Assembly (NCBI GenBank): GCA_013003285.1
Contig: JABDJY010000463.1
Location: forward strand, 1-15,305
Direction: 5' to 3'
Length of the DNA: 15,305 bases
DNA from: Alphaproteobacteria bacterium
GTDB lineage: Bacteria; Pseudomonadota; Alphaproteobacteria; UBA6615
Under the pieces are notes generated by a model that worked only from the letters and a program-made list of their open reading frames with translations, was not told the DNA's origin and made no database searches. A program made the position numbers and the translations under genes. Within the stretch, counting starts at the first letter, position 1; each line of letters starts with the position of its first letter. This document shows positions 1 through 7,681 of this stretch, piece after piece.

Positions 1-2
1 CC

Positions 3-443
3 TTAGAGCAGACCCATGTCGCGCAGATCGGCGGCCATTTCCGGCGGCGCTTCGTTTTCGTCGCCGAGGCCGCCCGCGGAATCTGGCGGGGCGCGATCTG
101 CTTCGAGGTAGCGCCAACCCTGGAACGGGCGTGAGCGACGCGAGCGTATCCCGACAAGCTCAGGATCCAGATAGATGGCGCAGCGCCGGTTACTCTCGGC
201 GTTGGTCACCGGCTCGATCGCGGTGATCGCTTGGCGTACTAAAATATGCCCCTTGATGACCCAGTAAAGCGAGCCGCCCTCCCCAACAATCTCGTCGCCG
301 CGCCGCGGCATGTTACGGGTAAGAATCCGCAGCCGCGGGTCTTGGCCATGGCCCGCTGCTTCCGCCAGTCGTTGCCGTTGACGCTCGCGCAAGTGAGAGA
401 CCGATTCTATGCCGACCGCGAGCTTTATGAGGTGAAGTGCCAT
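3..443 (-). CDS. DUF1489 family protein
   Basis: A complete 146-residue soluble protein that I recognise as the DUF1489 type, a family typical of alphaproteobacteria with no established function. The N-terminus MALHLIKLAVGIESV and the central stretch GGSLYWVIKGHILVRQ followed by ITAIEPV are the recognisable parts. A conserved-looking run of basic residues (NMPRRGDEI) precedes the central block. I chose the ATG at 443 because the family begins with a short M-x-L-H-L-I-K-L strand. A GTG seven codons upstream (464) is in frame, but it would add a tail that looks unlike the family. No clear Shine-Dalgarno is visible before either start. The gene follows the HPt-like gene by 93 nt on the same strand, so it may be a separate transcript. 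No enzymatic motif can be assigned. Confidence 0.75.
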   Translation of the reverse strand: MALHLIKLAVGIESVSHLRERQRQRLAEAAGHGQDPRLRILTRNMPRRGDEIVGEGGSLYWVIKGHILVRQAITAIEPVTNAESNRRCAIYLDPELVGIRSRRSRPFQGWRYLEADRAPPDSAGGLGDENEAPPEMAADLRDMGLL

Positions 444-466
444 GGTGCCAACATAGCAACGCACGC

Positions 467-486
467 CCAGTCATTAAACCGACTGG
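467..486. repeat. 6-bp inverted repeat, possible small hairpin
   Basis: CCAGTC and GACTGG form perfect 6-bp arms around an 8-nt loop (ATTAAACC). It lies in the 93-nt gap between the HPt-like gene and the DUF1489 gene. No T-run follows on the minus strand, so it is not a convincing intrinsic terminator. It could be an operator, a weak hairpin in the transcript leader, or chance. Confidence 0.3.
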
Positions 487-536
487 ACTGCTTTTGGGCG
501 TTTATCGACGTAAATTCTGTGGACGGAATGAAGTTT

Positions 537-1031
537 CTATCCGGCGGCCCGAGCGACCAATTCGTTGAGACTGCCGACCAGATCATTGCCAACCTGGCCG
601 CCATCACCGGCGATCGAATTTCCGGTCACCGACCGCAATACATCCATATGGGCGCGGATGATTTTGCTATCCACATCCCCGGGCGCATCCAAGTTTTCGA
701 CATATCGCTTCAGGGAAACACAAACATCGCTGACCAGGGGAAACCCAAATGCCGTGCCTTGGGTTTCCAATTCCTGCGCGATACGGGATAGCTCCAAACA
801 GCTTTCGGCGCATTCCGCGTCAGATTGTTCAACCAGAGAAAGCTGCACGGCGATTTCACAGGCAGCCGACGAAACGCGCTGCAGAAAATCACCCTGCATA
901 TTCTGCACCGCGGAATCGGCTCGCTTTGCCAATTCCGTATCGACACCGAAACCCGCCCCAACCCGCGCCTTGAGCGAATTAGGTGGGGTGATGAGCTGGT
1001 AGGTGCCGTTGTTTTTAGGGTCTTCGCTCAT
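537..1031 (-). CDS. HPt-like protein lacking the phospho-histidine
   Basis: A 164-residue, mostly helical, soluble protein resembling the HPt-domain proteins found beside CheY-like regulators in Rhodospirillales-type genomes. Residues about 40-112 would form the helical bundle. The segment LSRIAQELETQGTAFGFPL (81-99) matches the HPt pattern I-A-H-[DE]-[IL]-x-x-x-G-x-x-F-G-[YF]-P-L, but the histidine position is Gln86 (codon CAG). A second region, IIRAHMDVLRSV (124-135), fits the conserved last helix. Known HPt proteins relay phosphate between histidine kinases and receiver domains. Without the histidine this one could only bind or sequester a partner. It starts 38 nt after the response regulator on the same strand, so co-transcription and a physical partnership are likely (inference). 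The ATG has no strong ribosome binding site. Confidence 0.65.
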   Translation of the reverse strand: MSEDPKNNGTYQLITPPNSLKARVGAGFGVDTELAKRADSAVQNMQGDFLQRVSSAACEIAVQLSLVEQSDAECAESCLELSRIAQELETQGTAFGFPLVSDVCVSLKRYVENLDAPGDVDSKIIRAHMDVLRSVTGNSIAGDGGQVGNDLVGSLNELVARAAG

Positions 1032-1069
1032 ATCAGCGACCGTGCCTTCCGCACCGGGTGGCTCGCACG

Positions 1070-1654
1070 TTAATCTCTCGCCAGTTGATCGATGGCGCGC
1101 TTGTCCTGTGAGGGGGCGGCTTGCTGCTGTTTGGAGATATCCTGGCGTGACAGGCTAACCTCCCTGAGCGTCGATTTACGGCGTTCGGCGCCGTTATAGT
1201 CCTGGCTGGAATTGCGACGGCGATCCGGCCCAAAGTAAGAGCTGGTACGGACAAACGAGCGCGGATTTTCGATGACGGCTTCCAGACGCTTCAGAACAAT
1301 GTCCACGGTAAACGGTTTCGCCAAAAATTCGGTGACCCCATGGTCGCGCGCCAGTGTTACCTGTTCCTCGTCGGAATAGGCCGAAAACATGACAATCGGC
1401 ACATAGGGGTTGGGGCTTTTCGCGGACGTCCGGATGAGATCCACAAAATCGAGCCCCGAGACGGGCTCCATCTCGGAATCGGTAAAAACCACATCATATT
1501 CGTGACGGCAATAACGCTCAAAACCATCAACGCCATCGCTAGATAGATCAATGGTTCCGGTACCCACGGTTTGCAAAATCGTCCGCAAAAGTTCGCGAAT
1601 ATGCGTGTTGGGATCGACGATTAAGACCCGAAGTTGGTCGAGTGCATAGCCCAC
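1070..1654 (-). CDS. CheY-like response regulator with C-terminal tail
   Basis: A 194-residue protein with a receiver (REC) domain at residues 8-130 and a charged, probably disordered tail of about 65 residues. No DNA-binding or enzymatic output domain is present. Visible key residues are Asp59 (VVFTDSEM, phospho-acceptor), Ser91 in MFSAYSD (the Thr/Ser switch position) and Lys113 in FLAKPF. The acidic pocket VLIVDPN keeps only one of the two usual aspartates: Asp14 is followed by Pro15. The tail contains YFGPDRRR and GAERRK, basic motifs common after REC domains in alphaproteobacteria. The start is a GTG at 1654, just before the first beta strand, with a weak GGA about seven bases upstream. 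The HPt-like gene follows. A role as a single-domain phosphorelay or chemotaxis-type regulator is inferred. The partner kinase is not in the window. Confidence 0.88.
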   Translation of the reverse strand: MGYALDQLRVLIVDPNTHIRELLRTILQTVGTGTIDLSSDGVDGFERYCRHEYDVVFTDSEMEPVSGLDFVDLIRTSAKSPNPYVPIVMFSAYSDEEQVTLARDHGVTEFLAKPFTVDIVLKRLEAVIENPRSFVRTSSYFGPDRRRNSSQDYNGAERRKSTLREVSLSRQDISKQQQAAPSQDKRAIDQLARD

Positions 1655-1713
1655 GATTGATCCAGTATTCGATTAAGCCGTTGAAATACTTTACTATTTG
1701 GTCGACAGGACCC

Positions 1714-1751
1714 AATAAAAGGCTAAACCGATAGCGTTACCAAATCGTTAG
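1714..1751 (-). terminator. weak candidate terminator after HMG-CoA lyase
   Basis: Downstream of the lyase stop, the minus strand reads CTAACGAT, an 11-nt loop, then ATCGGTTTAG. This gives an 8-bp stem with a 2-nt bulge, followed within two bases by TTTTATT. The stem is AT-rich and imperfect, so termination would be inefficient. The same bases can be read as a promoter for the regulator gene, so only one of the two calls may be right. Confidence 0.25.
1715..1743 (-). promoter_or_regulatory. weak candidate sigma-70 promoter for the response regulator
   Basis: On the minus strand TTGGTA (1743-1738), a 17-nt spacer and TTTTAT (1720-1715) match the consensus boxes at four of six bases each. The predicted leader to the GTG at 1654 is about 54 nt. 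The 133-nt gap is AT-rich compared with its flanks, which fits a promoter region. This reading competes with the hairpin at the same place. Confidence 0.25.
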
Positions 1752-1787
1752 GCAATACCCATAGATTCGAATGAAATTTACCGGCGT

Positions 1788-2693
1788 TTACGCGGCTTTC
1801 GCTAGGTACGCCTGGGCTGCTTTCGATGTTGGCACGCGCCCCAATATGTCGCAGATATACTGCCCCGCGGCGACCACGGCCGCGAAATCGACACCGGTCT
1901 CGACACCCAAACCGTCGAGCATATAGAGCACGTCTTCGGTGGCGACATTGCCTGACGCACCCGGCGCATAGGGGCAACCCCCGAGGCCGGCAACGGCGCT
2001 GTCAACCGTCGCGACACCCAATTCCAGGCAGGCCAGTATATTGGCGAGGGCCTGCCCATAGGTGTCGTGGAAATGCAGCCCCAACTGATCGATCGGCACC
2101 TCGGTGGCCACCGTCTGGACCATCGCGCTGGCCTTCGACGGGGTACCGACGCCGATCGTATCGCCGAGACTAATTTCATAGCAGCCCAAGGCCAGTAACT
2201 TACTGGCAAGGTCGGCGACCTTGGCCGGATCGATATCGCCTTCATAGGGACAGCCCAAGGCGCAGGATATATAACCCCGCACCCGTATCCCCGCAGCCAA
2301 CGCGGCTTCACAGACCGGGGCGGCGCGCTCCAGACTTTCGGCGATCGAGCAGTTCGTATTCTTCTGCGAAAACGTCTCCGACGCCGCGCTGAAAGTGGCG
2401 ATCTCGGTCACCTTAGAGGCCTGGGCCCGTTCGAACCCCTTCATGTTCGGCACTAGCACCGGGTAGACCGTGCCCGGCCGCCGCGTGATGGTGTTGAGTA
2501 CCGCCTCGCTATCGGCCATCTGCGGCACCCATTTAGGCGACACGAAGGCGCCGGCTTCGACCGCCGGTATACCGGCGTCGGCCAGTCGGTGAATAAGCTC
2601 AACCTTGGCCTCGGTCGGCACCATCCCCGGTTCGGCCTGTAAACCGTCGCGGGGACCCACGTCGACAATACGAACCTGTTTCGGCAGCGTCAT
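1788..2693 (-). CDS. liuE: Hydroxymethylglutaryl-CoA lyase
   Basis: This enzyme cleaves 3-hydroxy-3-methylglutaryl-CoA to acetyl-CoA and acetoacetate, the last step of leucine breakdown in the cytoplasm. At 301 residues it has the usual bacterial length and covers the whole TIM-barrel domain. Visible residues match the family: Arg15-Asp16 in DVGPRDGLQ, His207 and His209 in LHFHDTYG (metal ligands), and Cys240 in the signature AVAGLGGCPYAPGASGN. A small tail follows, without the peroxisomal signal of eukaryotic forms. The ATG has GGAG nine bases upstream. It is the last gene of the carboxylase operon, 21 nt after the MetE-like gene. That position, with liuB, liuC and liuD upstream, supports leucine catabolism over mevalonate breakdown. 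Confidence 0.95.
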   Translation of the reverse strand: MTLPKQVRIVDVGPRDGLQAEPGMVPTEAKVELIHRLADAGIPAVEAGAFVSPKWVPQMADSEAVLNTITRRPGTVYPVLVPNMKGFERAQASKVTEIATFSAASETFSQKNTNCSIAESLERAAPVCEAALAAGIRVRGYISCALGCPYEGDIDPAKVADLASKLLALGCYEISLGDTIGVGTPSKASAMVQTVATEVPIDQLGLHFHDTYGQALANILACLELGVATVDSAVAGLGGCPYAPGASGNVATEDVLYMLDGLGVETGVDFAAVVAAGQYICDILGRVPTSKAAQAYLAKAA

Positions 2694-2714
2694 CTTTGAG
2701 GGCTCCGGTTTTGC

Positions 2715-3899
2715 TCAGCCGCTCTCGACCAACGAGTAAGCGTCATTTGTCGCGAGTGATTCAGCCAAAGGCAATCCCAGCTCCTCGCGAACCATATTCG
2801 CGCCTCGCACGATCGACACCATCTTATTGTAGGCATGGCGGCGGCTCATACCCTCGCGGCCCATGCCGCAGTCGGACGACAGGACCAAACGCTCGGCGGG
2901 GATATGTTTCAGCGCGCTGCGAATAGAATCGGCGACCTGCTCCGGCCGTTCGACCTGCAGCGAGTGGTGATCGACCACCCCGATAGCGACTTTCTTATCG
3001 CTCGAGATCACTGCGCCCGTGGCCTCGAGATCGGCGCCGCCGGCGCTGCAACATTCGAAGGTCACCACGTCCGCATCGACTTTATTGAGCGCCTCCAACG
3101 CCGGTTCATAACTCGGTTGGATGGCGAAAATGCGCTGCTGAGCCGGATTGCCCCAACAGGTATGACACCAGACCTCGGTCTTATCGCGCAACCCGCGGAC
3201 CGTATTGTTGAACACCTCGACCATGAAGTCGGGGTTCAGCACATCGTCGGTTAACCCCTTGGCGGCGAGCAGATGAATTTGCGGCTCTTCCATTTGGATG
3301 ACCGGACAACCCGCATCGGCCAGTTCGGTTAGCTCTTCGTTGAGCGCGTCGCTGAACGCCCAGATGCATTCGCGCAAATCCTTATAGTGAAAATTACGCA
3401 CAGCCAGGGCCAGCAGCTCGGCGGTGATGGTGCCGAACTTCACGGGGCGCGTGGTCAACCGCTGGGCGGTCTTCCAAATCGAGGTATACTGCAGATTACC
3501 GCGACCGACCGGGCCAACCAGATCTGGCAACACCCGCGCCTCCAACACTTCGTGTAATATTTCCCCACGAACGTTGAGAATGCCAGCGCGGCCGCCTTCC
3601 GGCTTATAGGCGTACTCGCCCGAGAACCCGTCCATATGGTTGGGGGCATACGAAAACCAGCTATGACCGCCGACATCCTCGTCGAAACGAGCGTCGCCAT
3701 CGGTGCAAATATCAAGCCCGGCTGTTTCCTGGTCGCGTAAATAGGCCGAGACCGCGTCGGTGTACTGTTCGCGAAAACGGGCATTGACCATCGCCGTGCG
3801 AAAATTACGTTTGCCGAGATTTTCGGTGTACCAGCCAGGGCGCGGCAAGGAACCGATAACACTGGTGGGAAGGACAATATCCTTCGTCGCATTGTACAT
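2715..3899 (-). CDS. MetE C-terminal-type zinc methyltransferase
   Basis: A 394-residue single-domain protein of the cobalamin-independent methionine synthase C-terminal (MetE/UROD-like barrel) superfamily. It lacks the N-terminal half of classical MetE (about 750 residues). All four zinc-ligand positions of MetE appear present: His246 and Cys248 (VWCHTCWGN), Glu282 (VVTFECCSAG) and Cys344 (SSDCGMG). The N-terminus VIGSLPRPGWY is the usual substrate-loop motif. Members activate a thiol on zinc, such as homocysteine or coenzyme M, for alkyl transfer. The true methyl donor and thiol here are unknown. The start is an ATG with GAGGG seven bases upstream. It sits between liuD (74 nt upstream) and liuE (21 nt downstream) on the same strand, so it is probably co-expressed with leucine catabolism. 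No known leucine step uses such an enzyme. Confidence 0.82.
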   Translation of the reverse strand: MYNATKDIVLPTSVIGSLPRPGWYTENLGKRNFRTAMVNARFREQYTDAVSAYLRDQETAGLDICTDGDARFDEDVGGHSWFSYAPNHMDGFSGEYAYKPEGGRAGILNVRGEILHEVLEARVLPDLVGPVGRGNLQYTSIWKTAQRLTTRPVKFGTITAELLALAVRNFHYKDLRECIWAFSDALNEELTELADAGCPVIQMEEPQIHLLAAKGLTDDVLNPDFMVEVFNNTVRGLRDKTEVWCHTCWGNPAQQRIFAIQPSYEPALEALNKVDADVVTFECCSAGGADLEATGAVISSDKKVAIGVVDHHSLQVERPEQVADSIRSALKHIPAERLVLSSDCGMGREGMSRRHAYNKMVSIVRGANMVREELGLPLAESLATNDAYSLVESG

Positions 3900-3973
3900 T
3901 TTATGCCCTCGTTTTTATGACTTCGTTGGCCCGCATCATCGCGGTATTTCAACGCCGCCACAAGCGGGCGCCG

Positions 3974-5944
3974 CTATTCGCTGTCCTTGGCCAACCGCAA
4001 CAGTTCGACCCCTTCATCGACCTGATCTCCGGCGTTGAAAAAGACATCTGCCACGACCCCGTCGGCGGGCGCGGAAATTGCATGTTCCATCTTCATGGCC
4101 TCCAGGATCATCACCGTCTGACCCCGAATCACGCTGTCGCCGGCGGCGACCAATGCTTGCACGACCTTACCGGGCATCGGTGCGGACAGGCCGCCTCCCG
4201 CGCCCTCCCCGCGATCGGCTTGCTCTAACGGGACAATATGGGTCAACCGCTGTTGGCGCGGACCATCAGTCAGGATCAGCGTATGGCCATCGCGATAGAC
4301 CGCGACACCTTCAGGCAATTGTCCCACAGGCAGCGAACTATCGCCGTTCGACAAGTTCGCCTGCCAGCCGCGCCCATCGTTCATCAAGTCGACGGAAATA
4401 TCCGTATCGCCGTATTGCAACTCCACCCGGTCTCGTGCGGGCAAATTGGGCCGCCAGCTATCGGTAATGTTCCAGGGCGAATGGGCGTCACCGCCACGCA
4501 GTACCTGTGAGTGTCCTCGCTCTTCGAGAAGGAATGCCAGAGCGGCCAAAATATTGGCGTTACTCATAGACGCTTCCGTCGGCAGCAACGCCGACCGGTG
4601 TTCGGCGATAAAATTGGTGTCAATCTCACCTTCGATGAAGGCCGGGTGTGCCAGCGCGTCGGCCAAGAACGCCTGATTGGTAATCGGGCCAACAAGTTGC
4701 AGTTCGCACATCGCCGCGTGGAGGCGATGCAGCGCCGTCTCACGGTCGGGACCGTGGGCGATCATTTTGGCGATCAACGGATCGTACTCGACGGCAATGG
4801 AGTCGCCGTTCCTGACGCCGGTATCGATACGAATGCCGTCGCCGGCCGGCCATTGCAAATGTACCAACCTGCCGGCGGCCGGCAGGAAATCGCGCGACGG
4901 GTCTTCGGCATAGAGCCGCGCTTCAACGGCATGGCCGGTCTGCGTTATCCTTTCCTGGTTCAGCGGCAACCGCTCACCCGACGCTACCCGCAATTGCCAT
5001 TCCACCAGATCGGTGCCGGTGATCAACTCGGTCACCGGATGCTCCACCTGCAACCGGGTATTCATCTCCATGAAATAGAACGGCCCGTCGGCGCCGCCCG
5101 CTGCGGCATCGACGATGAATTCGACCGTGCCGGCCCCGACATAGTCGATCGATTTCGCCGCGGCGATCGCCGCCGCCCCGATCTCCGCCCGCCGCGCATC
5201 GCTCATGCCCGGCGCCGGCGCTTCCTCAATAACCTTCTGGTAACGCCGCTGCAGCGAACAATCGCGCTCGAACAGATGAACCACATTGCCTTGCGTGTCG
5301 CCAAACATTTGCACTTCGATATGGCGCGGGCGTTCCAAATACTTTTCGATAATCACCCGGTCGTCGCCGAAGGCGCCTTTTGCCTCGCGTTTGGCAGAGG
5401 CCAGCGCATCTGTGAACTCAACCGCGTCTCGGACGATCCGCATGCCCCGGCCACCGCCGCCGGCCGAGGCCTTGATCAATACCGGGAAGCCGATCTTTTT
5501 CGCTTCGCCGGCTAAGACCTTCGGGGTCTGATCATCCCCATGGTAACCGGGAACCAGCGGCACCCCGGCGCCTTCCATTGCTGCCTTCGCCGCCGCCTTA
5601 TCGCCCATGGCGCGGATCGACGCGGCGGAGGGTCCGACGAAGATAATACCGGCCTCCTGACAGGCTTCCGCAAACGCGGCGTTTTCCGACAGGAAGCCAT
5701 ACCCGGGGTGAATAGCCTCGGCGCCCGAATCGCGTGCCGCGCCAAGCACGGCCTCCATATTCAGATAACTTTCAGTCGGGGACGGCGGTCCGACACAAAC
5801 AGCCTCATCGGCTTCGGCGACATGCATGGCGCCGGCATCGGCCTCGGAATAAACCGCGATGGTGCGAATTCCCATGCGCCGCGCGGTGCGCATCACGCGC
5901 ACGGCAATCTCGCCCCGATTGGCAATCAGCAAGCTTGAAATCAC
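3974..5944 (-). CDS. liuD: 3-methylcrotonyl-CoA carboxylase biotin subunit
   Basis: The 656-residue alpha subunit of methylcrotonyl-CoA carboxylase. It carboxylates its own biotin using ATP and bicarbonate and hands the carboxyl group to the beta subunit. Order of domains: an N-terminal biotin carboxylase fold (SLLIANRGEIAVRV), the ATP-grasp glycine loop KASAGGGGRGMRIV near residue 160, the signature FMEMNTRLQVEHPVTE near 290, a linker/BT region, and a C-terminal biotinyl domain with EAMKMEH (Lys618 biotinylated). The start is GTG at 5944, with AGGAG seven bases upstream inside the end of the channel gene, 4 nt before. Acetyl-, propionyl- and geranyl-CoA carboxylase alpha subunits look similar. 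The liuB/liuC/liuE neighbours decide for methylcrotonyl-CoA. Confidence 0.93.
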   Translation of the reverse strand: MISSLLIANRGEIAVRVMRTARRMGIRTIAVYSEADAGAMHVAEADEAVCVGPPSPTESYLNMEAVLGAARDSGAEAIHPGYGFLSENAAFAEACQEAGIIFVGPSAASIRAMGDKAAAKAAMEGAGVPLVPGYHGDDQTPKVLAGEAKKIGFPVLIKASAGGGGRGMRIVRDAVEFTDALASAKREAKGAFGDDRVIIEKYLERPRHIEVQMFGDTQGNVVHLFERDCSLQRRYQKVIEEAPAPGMSDARRAEIGAAAIAAAKSIDYVGAGTVEFIVDAAAGGADGPFYFMEMNTRLQVEHPVTELITGTDLVEWQLRVASGERLPLNQERITQTGHAVEARLYAEDPSRDFLPAAGRLVHLQWPAGDGIRIDTGVRNGDSIAVEYDPLIAKMIAHGPDRETALHRLHAAMCELQLVGPITNQAFLADALAHPAFIEGEIDTNFIAEHRSALLPTEASMSNANILAALAFLLEERGHSQVLRGGDAHSPWNITDSWRPNLPARDRVELQYGDTDISVDLMNDGRGWQANLSNGDSSLPVGQLPEGVAVYRDGHTLILTDGPRQQRLTHIVPLEQADRGEGAGGGLSAPMPGKVVQALVAAGDSVIRGQTVMILEAMKMEHAISAPADGVVADVFFNAGDQVDEGVELLRLAKDSE

Positions 5945-5948
5945 CGGC

Positions 5949-6902
5949 CTACTCCTCGCCCGAATCTTGAGTGCCTGACCCGTTCGGCCGGCGCGAAAAA
6001 CGCATGATTTCGTAAAAGCCGAACAGGAATAACAGAATTCCGATCATCACTTCGACCGCGGTCACCGCGCGGATGGCGTCCGACGCCGGGGTGATATCGC
6101 CATACCCCACCGTCGATACGGTGATCAGCGAAAAATACAGACTATCGACAAAGCCAATCGGTTCACGCACGCCGGCGATCAGGAATAACGGCGTCTCGGC
6201 GATCCGGTCAGCGATCCGATAGATCATGGCGAACACGATGACATTGAAGGAATAAAGCGTGAAAAATGCAAAAGCCGGTGCAAACAAATGCAGCATGCGT
6301 ACGAAGAACTGATCGAACAGCAGGCCAGTATCGATCAGGAACACGCAGATCGTACGGCTCATCACGACGATGAAGATCGACGTCAGCGCCATGGCGCCGA
6401 CCATCGTCGCGCCTGCCTCGACGGGGTCGAGATCAAATGTCGGCACGAAGAAGGTCAGTGCGCTTAAGGTCGAGACCGGAATCAGCCAGGCGAAAATCCG
6501 CGACGGATGCTGGCGGTCGACCACATAATCGGCGTAGGCGACCCGGCGAATTTCGCTGCGATGCCACCATGCGCCGATCAGGAAGGCGAAAATCGGCATT
6601 AAATAACCAACCACGAAGGCCCATGGCTGCACGGTGGGGAAGTTCTCGACCGCTAGAAAAAAATACACGCAAGTGTAGATCGCCAGTGAATTGGCGAACG
6701 ACAACACGAAAAACCGGCTGCCCGGAAACAACCATAGAAATGCCCCGGCAGCCGCGAACACGGCGACCAGGACCATCACGGTCAGCAGCCCAAAACTCTC
6801 GGTCACACCAACGGCGATAAGCAGCACCGTGAACGCGGAAAAGACCACAGCGCGGACCCATTGCCGATAGGGCATACGGGCCGGGGTTATTTGCGCTGCC
6901 AT
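5949..6902 (-). CDS. Two-pore-helix type potassium channel protein
   Basis: A 317-residue inner-membrane protein with about eight hydrophobic segments (roughly residues 16-33, 39-56, 64-84, 94-111, 138-155, 164-190, 205-230 and 282-302). A re-entrant pore lies between the last two: SLYFSLITVSTVGYGDITP, with the potassium filter TVGYGD at 264-269. It is longer at the N-terminus than minimal KcsA-like channels. No cytoplasmic RCK regulatory domain is present; the C-terminus is a short charged tail. Passive potassium conduction is the inferred role. It overlaps liuC by 16 nt upstream and lies 4 nt before liuD, whose ribosome binding site is inside its 3' end. It is therefore structurally locked into the carboxylase operon. 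An ATG nine codons downstream (6875) is an alternative start, but neither has a strong Shine-Dalgarno. Confidence 0.87.
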   Translation of the reverse strand: MAAQITPARMPYRQWVRAVVFSAFTVLLIAVGVTESFGLLTVMVLVAVFAAAGAFLWLFPGSRFFVLSFANSLAIYTCVYFFLAVENFPTVQPWAFVVGYLMPIFAFLIGAWWHRSEIRRVAYADYVVDRQHPSRIFAWLIPVSTLSALTFFVPTFDLDPVEAGATMVGAMALTSIFIVVMSRTICVFLIDTGLLFDQFFVRMLHLFAPAFAFFTLYSFNVIVFAMIYRIADRIAETPLFLIAGVREPIGFVDSLYFSLITVSTVGYGDITPASDAIRAVTAVEVMIGILLFLFGFYEIMRFSRRPNGSGTQDSGEE

Positions 6903-7681
6903 GCCGCCGGCCGCTTTTCCAGGAACGCGCGAACGCCCTCTTTGCCTTCCGCCGCGGCGCGTACCCGGGCGATATGCTGGGCGGTATCCTCAATCATGGT
7001 GCTATCGACCGGCCCGGCGGTAACCCGGCGGATCAGATCCTTGCTTTCGGCGATCGCCATGGGCCCGTTCCGCAGCAGCGCGGCAATAAAATCATCAACC
7101 GCCGCATCGAGTTGGTCCGGTTTCGTCACCATATGAACCAGACCAATCCGTTCCGCTGCGACCCCATCGAACCGTTCCGCGGTGAGGAAGTATCGCCGCG
7201 CGTTATGCGCGCCCATGGCCGCGACCACATAGGGGCTGATGGTCGAGGGCGTGAGGCCTAGGCGTGCTTCGGAGAGGCAAAAAATCGCCGCTTCGGACGC
7301 GATTGCGATATCGCAGCAGGCGACCAAGCCGACGCCGCCGCCGAAGGTCGCGCCCTGAACCCGGGCGATGGTCGGCTTCGGCAAATCGTTCAAATGCTGC
7401 AGCATGGCCGCCAACGCACGGGCGTCGGCAAGGTTTTCCGCATCGCCATAGTCGGCCATGCGCCGCATCCATTCCAGATCGGCGCCGGCGGAGAAGCTTT
7501 TACCCTCGCCCAACAGAACCACCACCCGCACAGACGCGTCATTACCGACACGCTCCAACGCCTCGGTGAAGGCGGCGATGATGGCGTCGTCGAAAGCGTT
7601 GTGCTTTTCCGGCTGCGCCAATATCAAGCGCGCCACGCCGCCGTCGATTTCGACTTTCAGATTGTCGCTGCTCATGGCCAT
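6887..7681 (-). CDS. liuC: Methylglutaconyl-CoA hydratase
   Basis: A 264-residue crotonase-superfamily enzyme that hydrates 3-methylglutaconyl-CoA to HMG-CoA, the step between the carboxylase and the lyase. The two oxyanion-hole regions are visible: SFSAGADLEWMRRM near residue 62 and the GATFGGGVGLVACCDIAIAS block near 110. The segment SEARLGLTPSTISPYVV is typical of the LiuC type rather than of fatty-acid enoyl-CoA hydratases. The C-terminus FLEKRPAAWQ is also usual for this group. The ATG at 7681 directly abuts the liuB stop codon. A second in-frame ATG (7675) is two codons in, and either may be used. The last 16 nt overlap the channel gene, which suggests translational coupling. Confidence 0.92.
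   Translation of the reverse strand: MAMSSDNLKVEIDGGVARLILAQPEKHNAFDDAIIAAFTEALERVGNDASVRVVVLLGEGKSFSAGADLEWMRRMADYGDAENLADARALAAMLQHLNDLPKPTIARVQGATFGGGVGLVACCDIAIASEAAIFCLSEARLGLTPSTISPYVVAAMGAHNARRYFLTAERFDGVAAERIGLVHMVTKPDQLDAAVDDFIAALLRNGPMAIAESKDLIRRVTAGPVDSTMIEDTAQHIARVRAAAEGKEGVRAFLEKRPAAWQRK

Noticed and set aside
444..464. GTG start seven codons upstream for the DUF1489 protein
   Set aside because: The extra residues do not look like the family N-terminus, and there is no Shine-Dalgarno. The ATG at 443 fits better.
3900..3973. Possible terminator in the 74-nt gap between liuD and the MetE-like gene
   Set aside because: GC-rich short repeats are present, but I could not find a stable stem followed by a T-run. 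The downstream gene has a good ribosome binding site consistent with co-transcription.
4511..5515. 334-codon open frame on the plus strand opposite the biotin carboxylase gene
   Set aside because: It is antisense to a well-supported conserved gene, has no family resemblance and is rich in His/Arg/Gln as expected for a shadow frame in GC-rich DNA.
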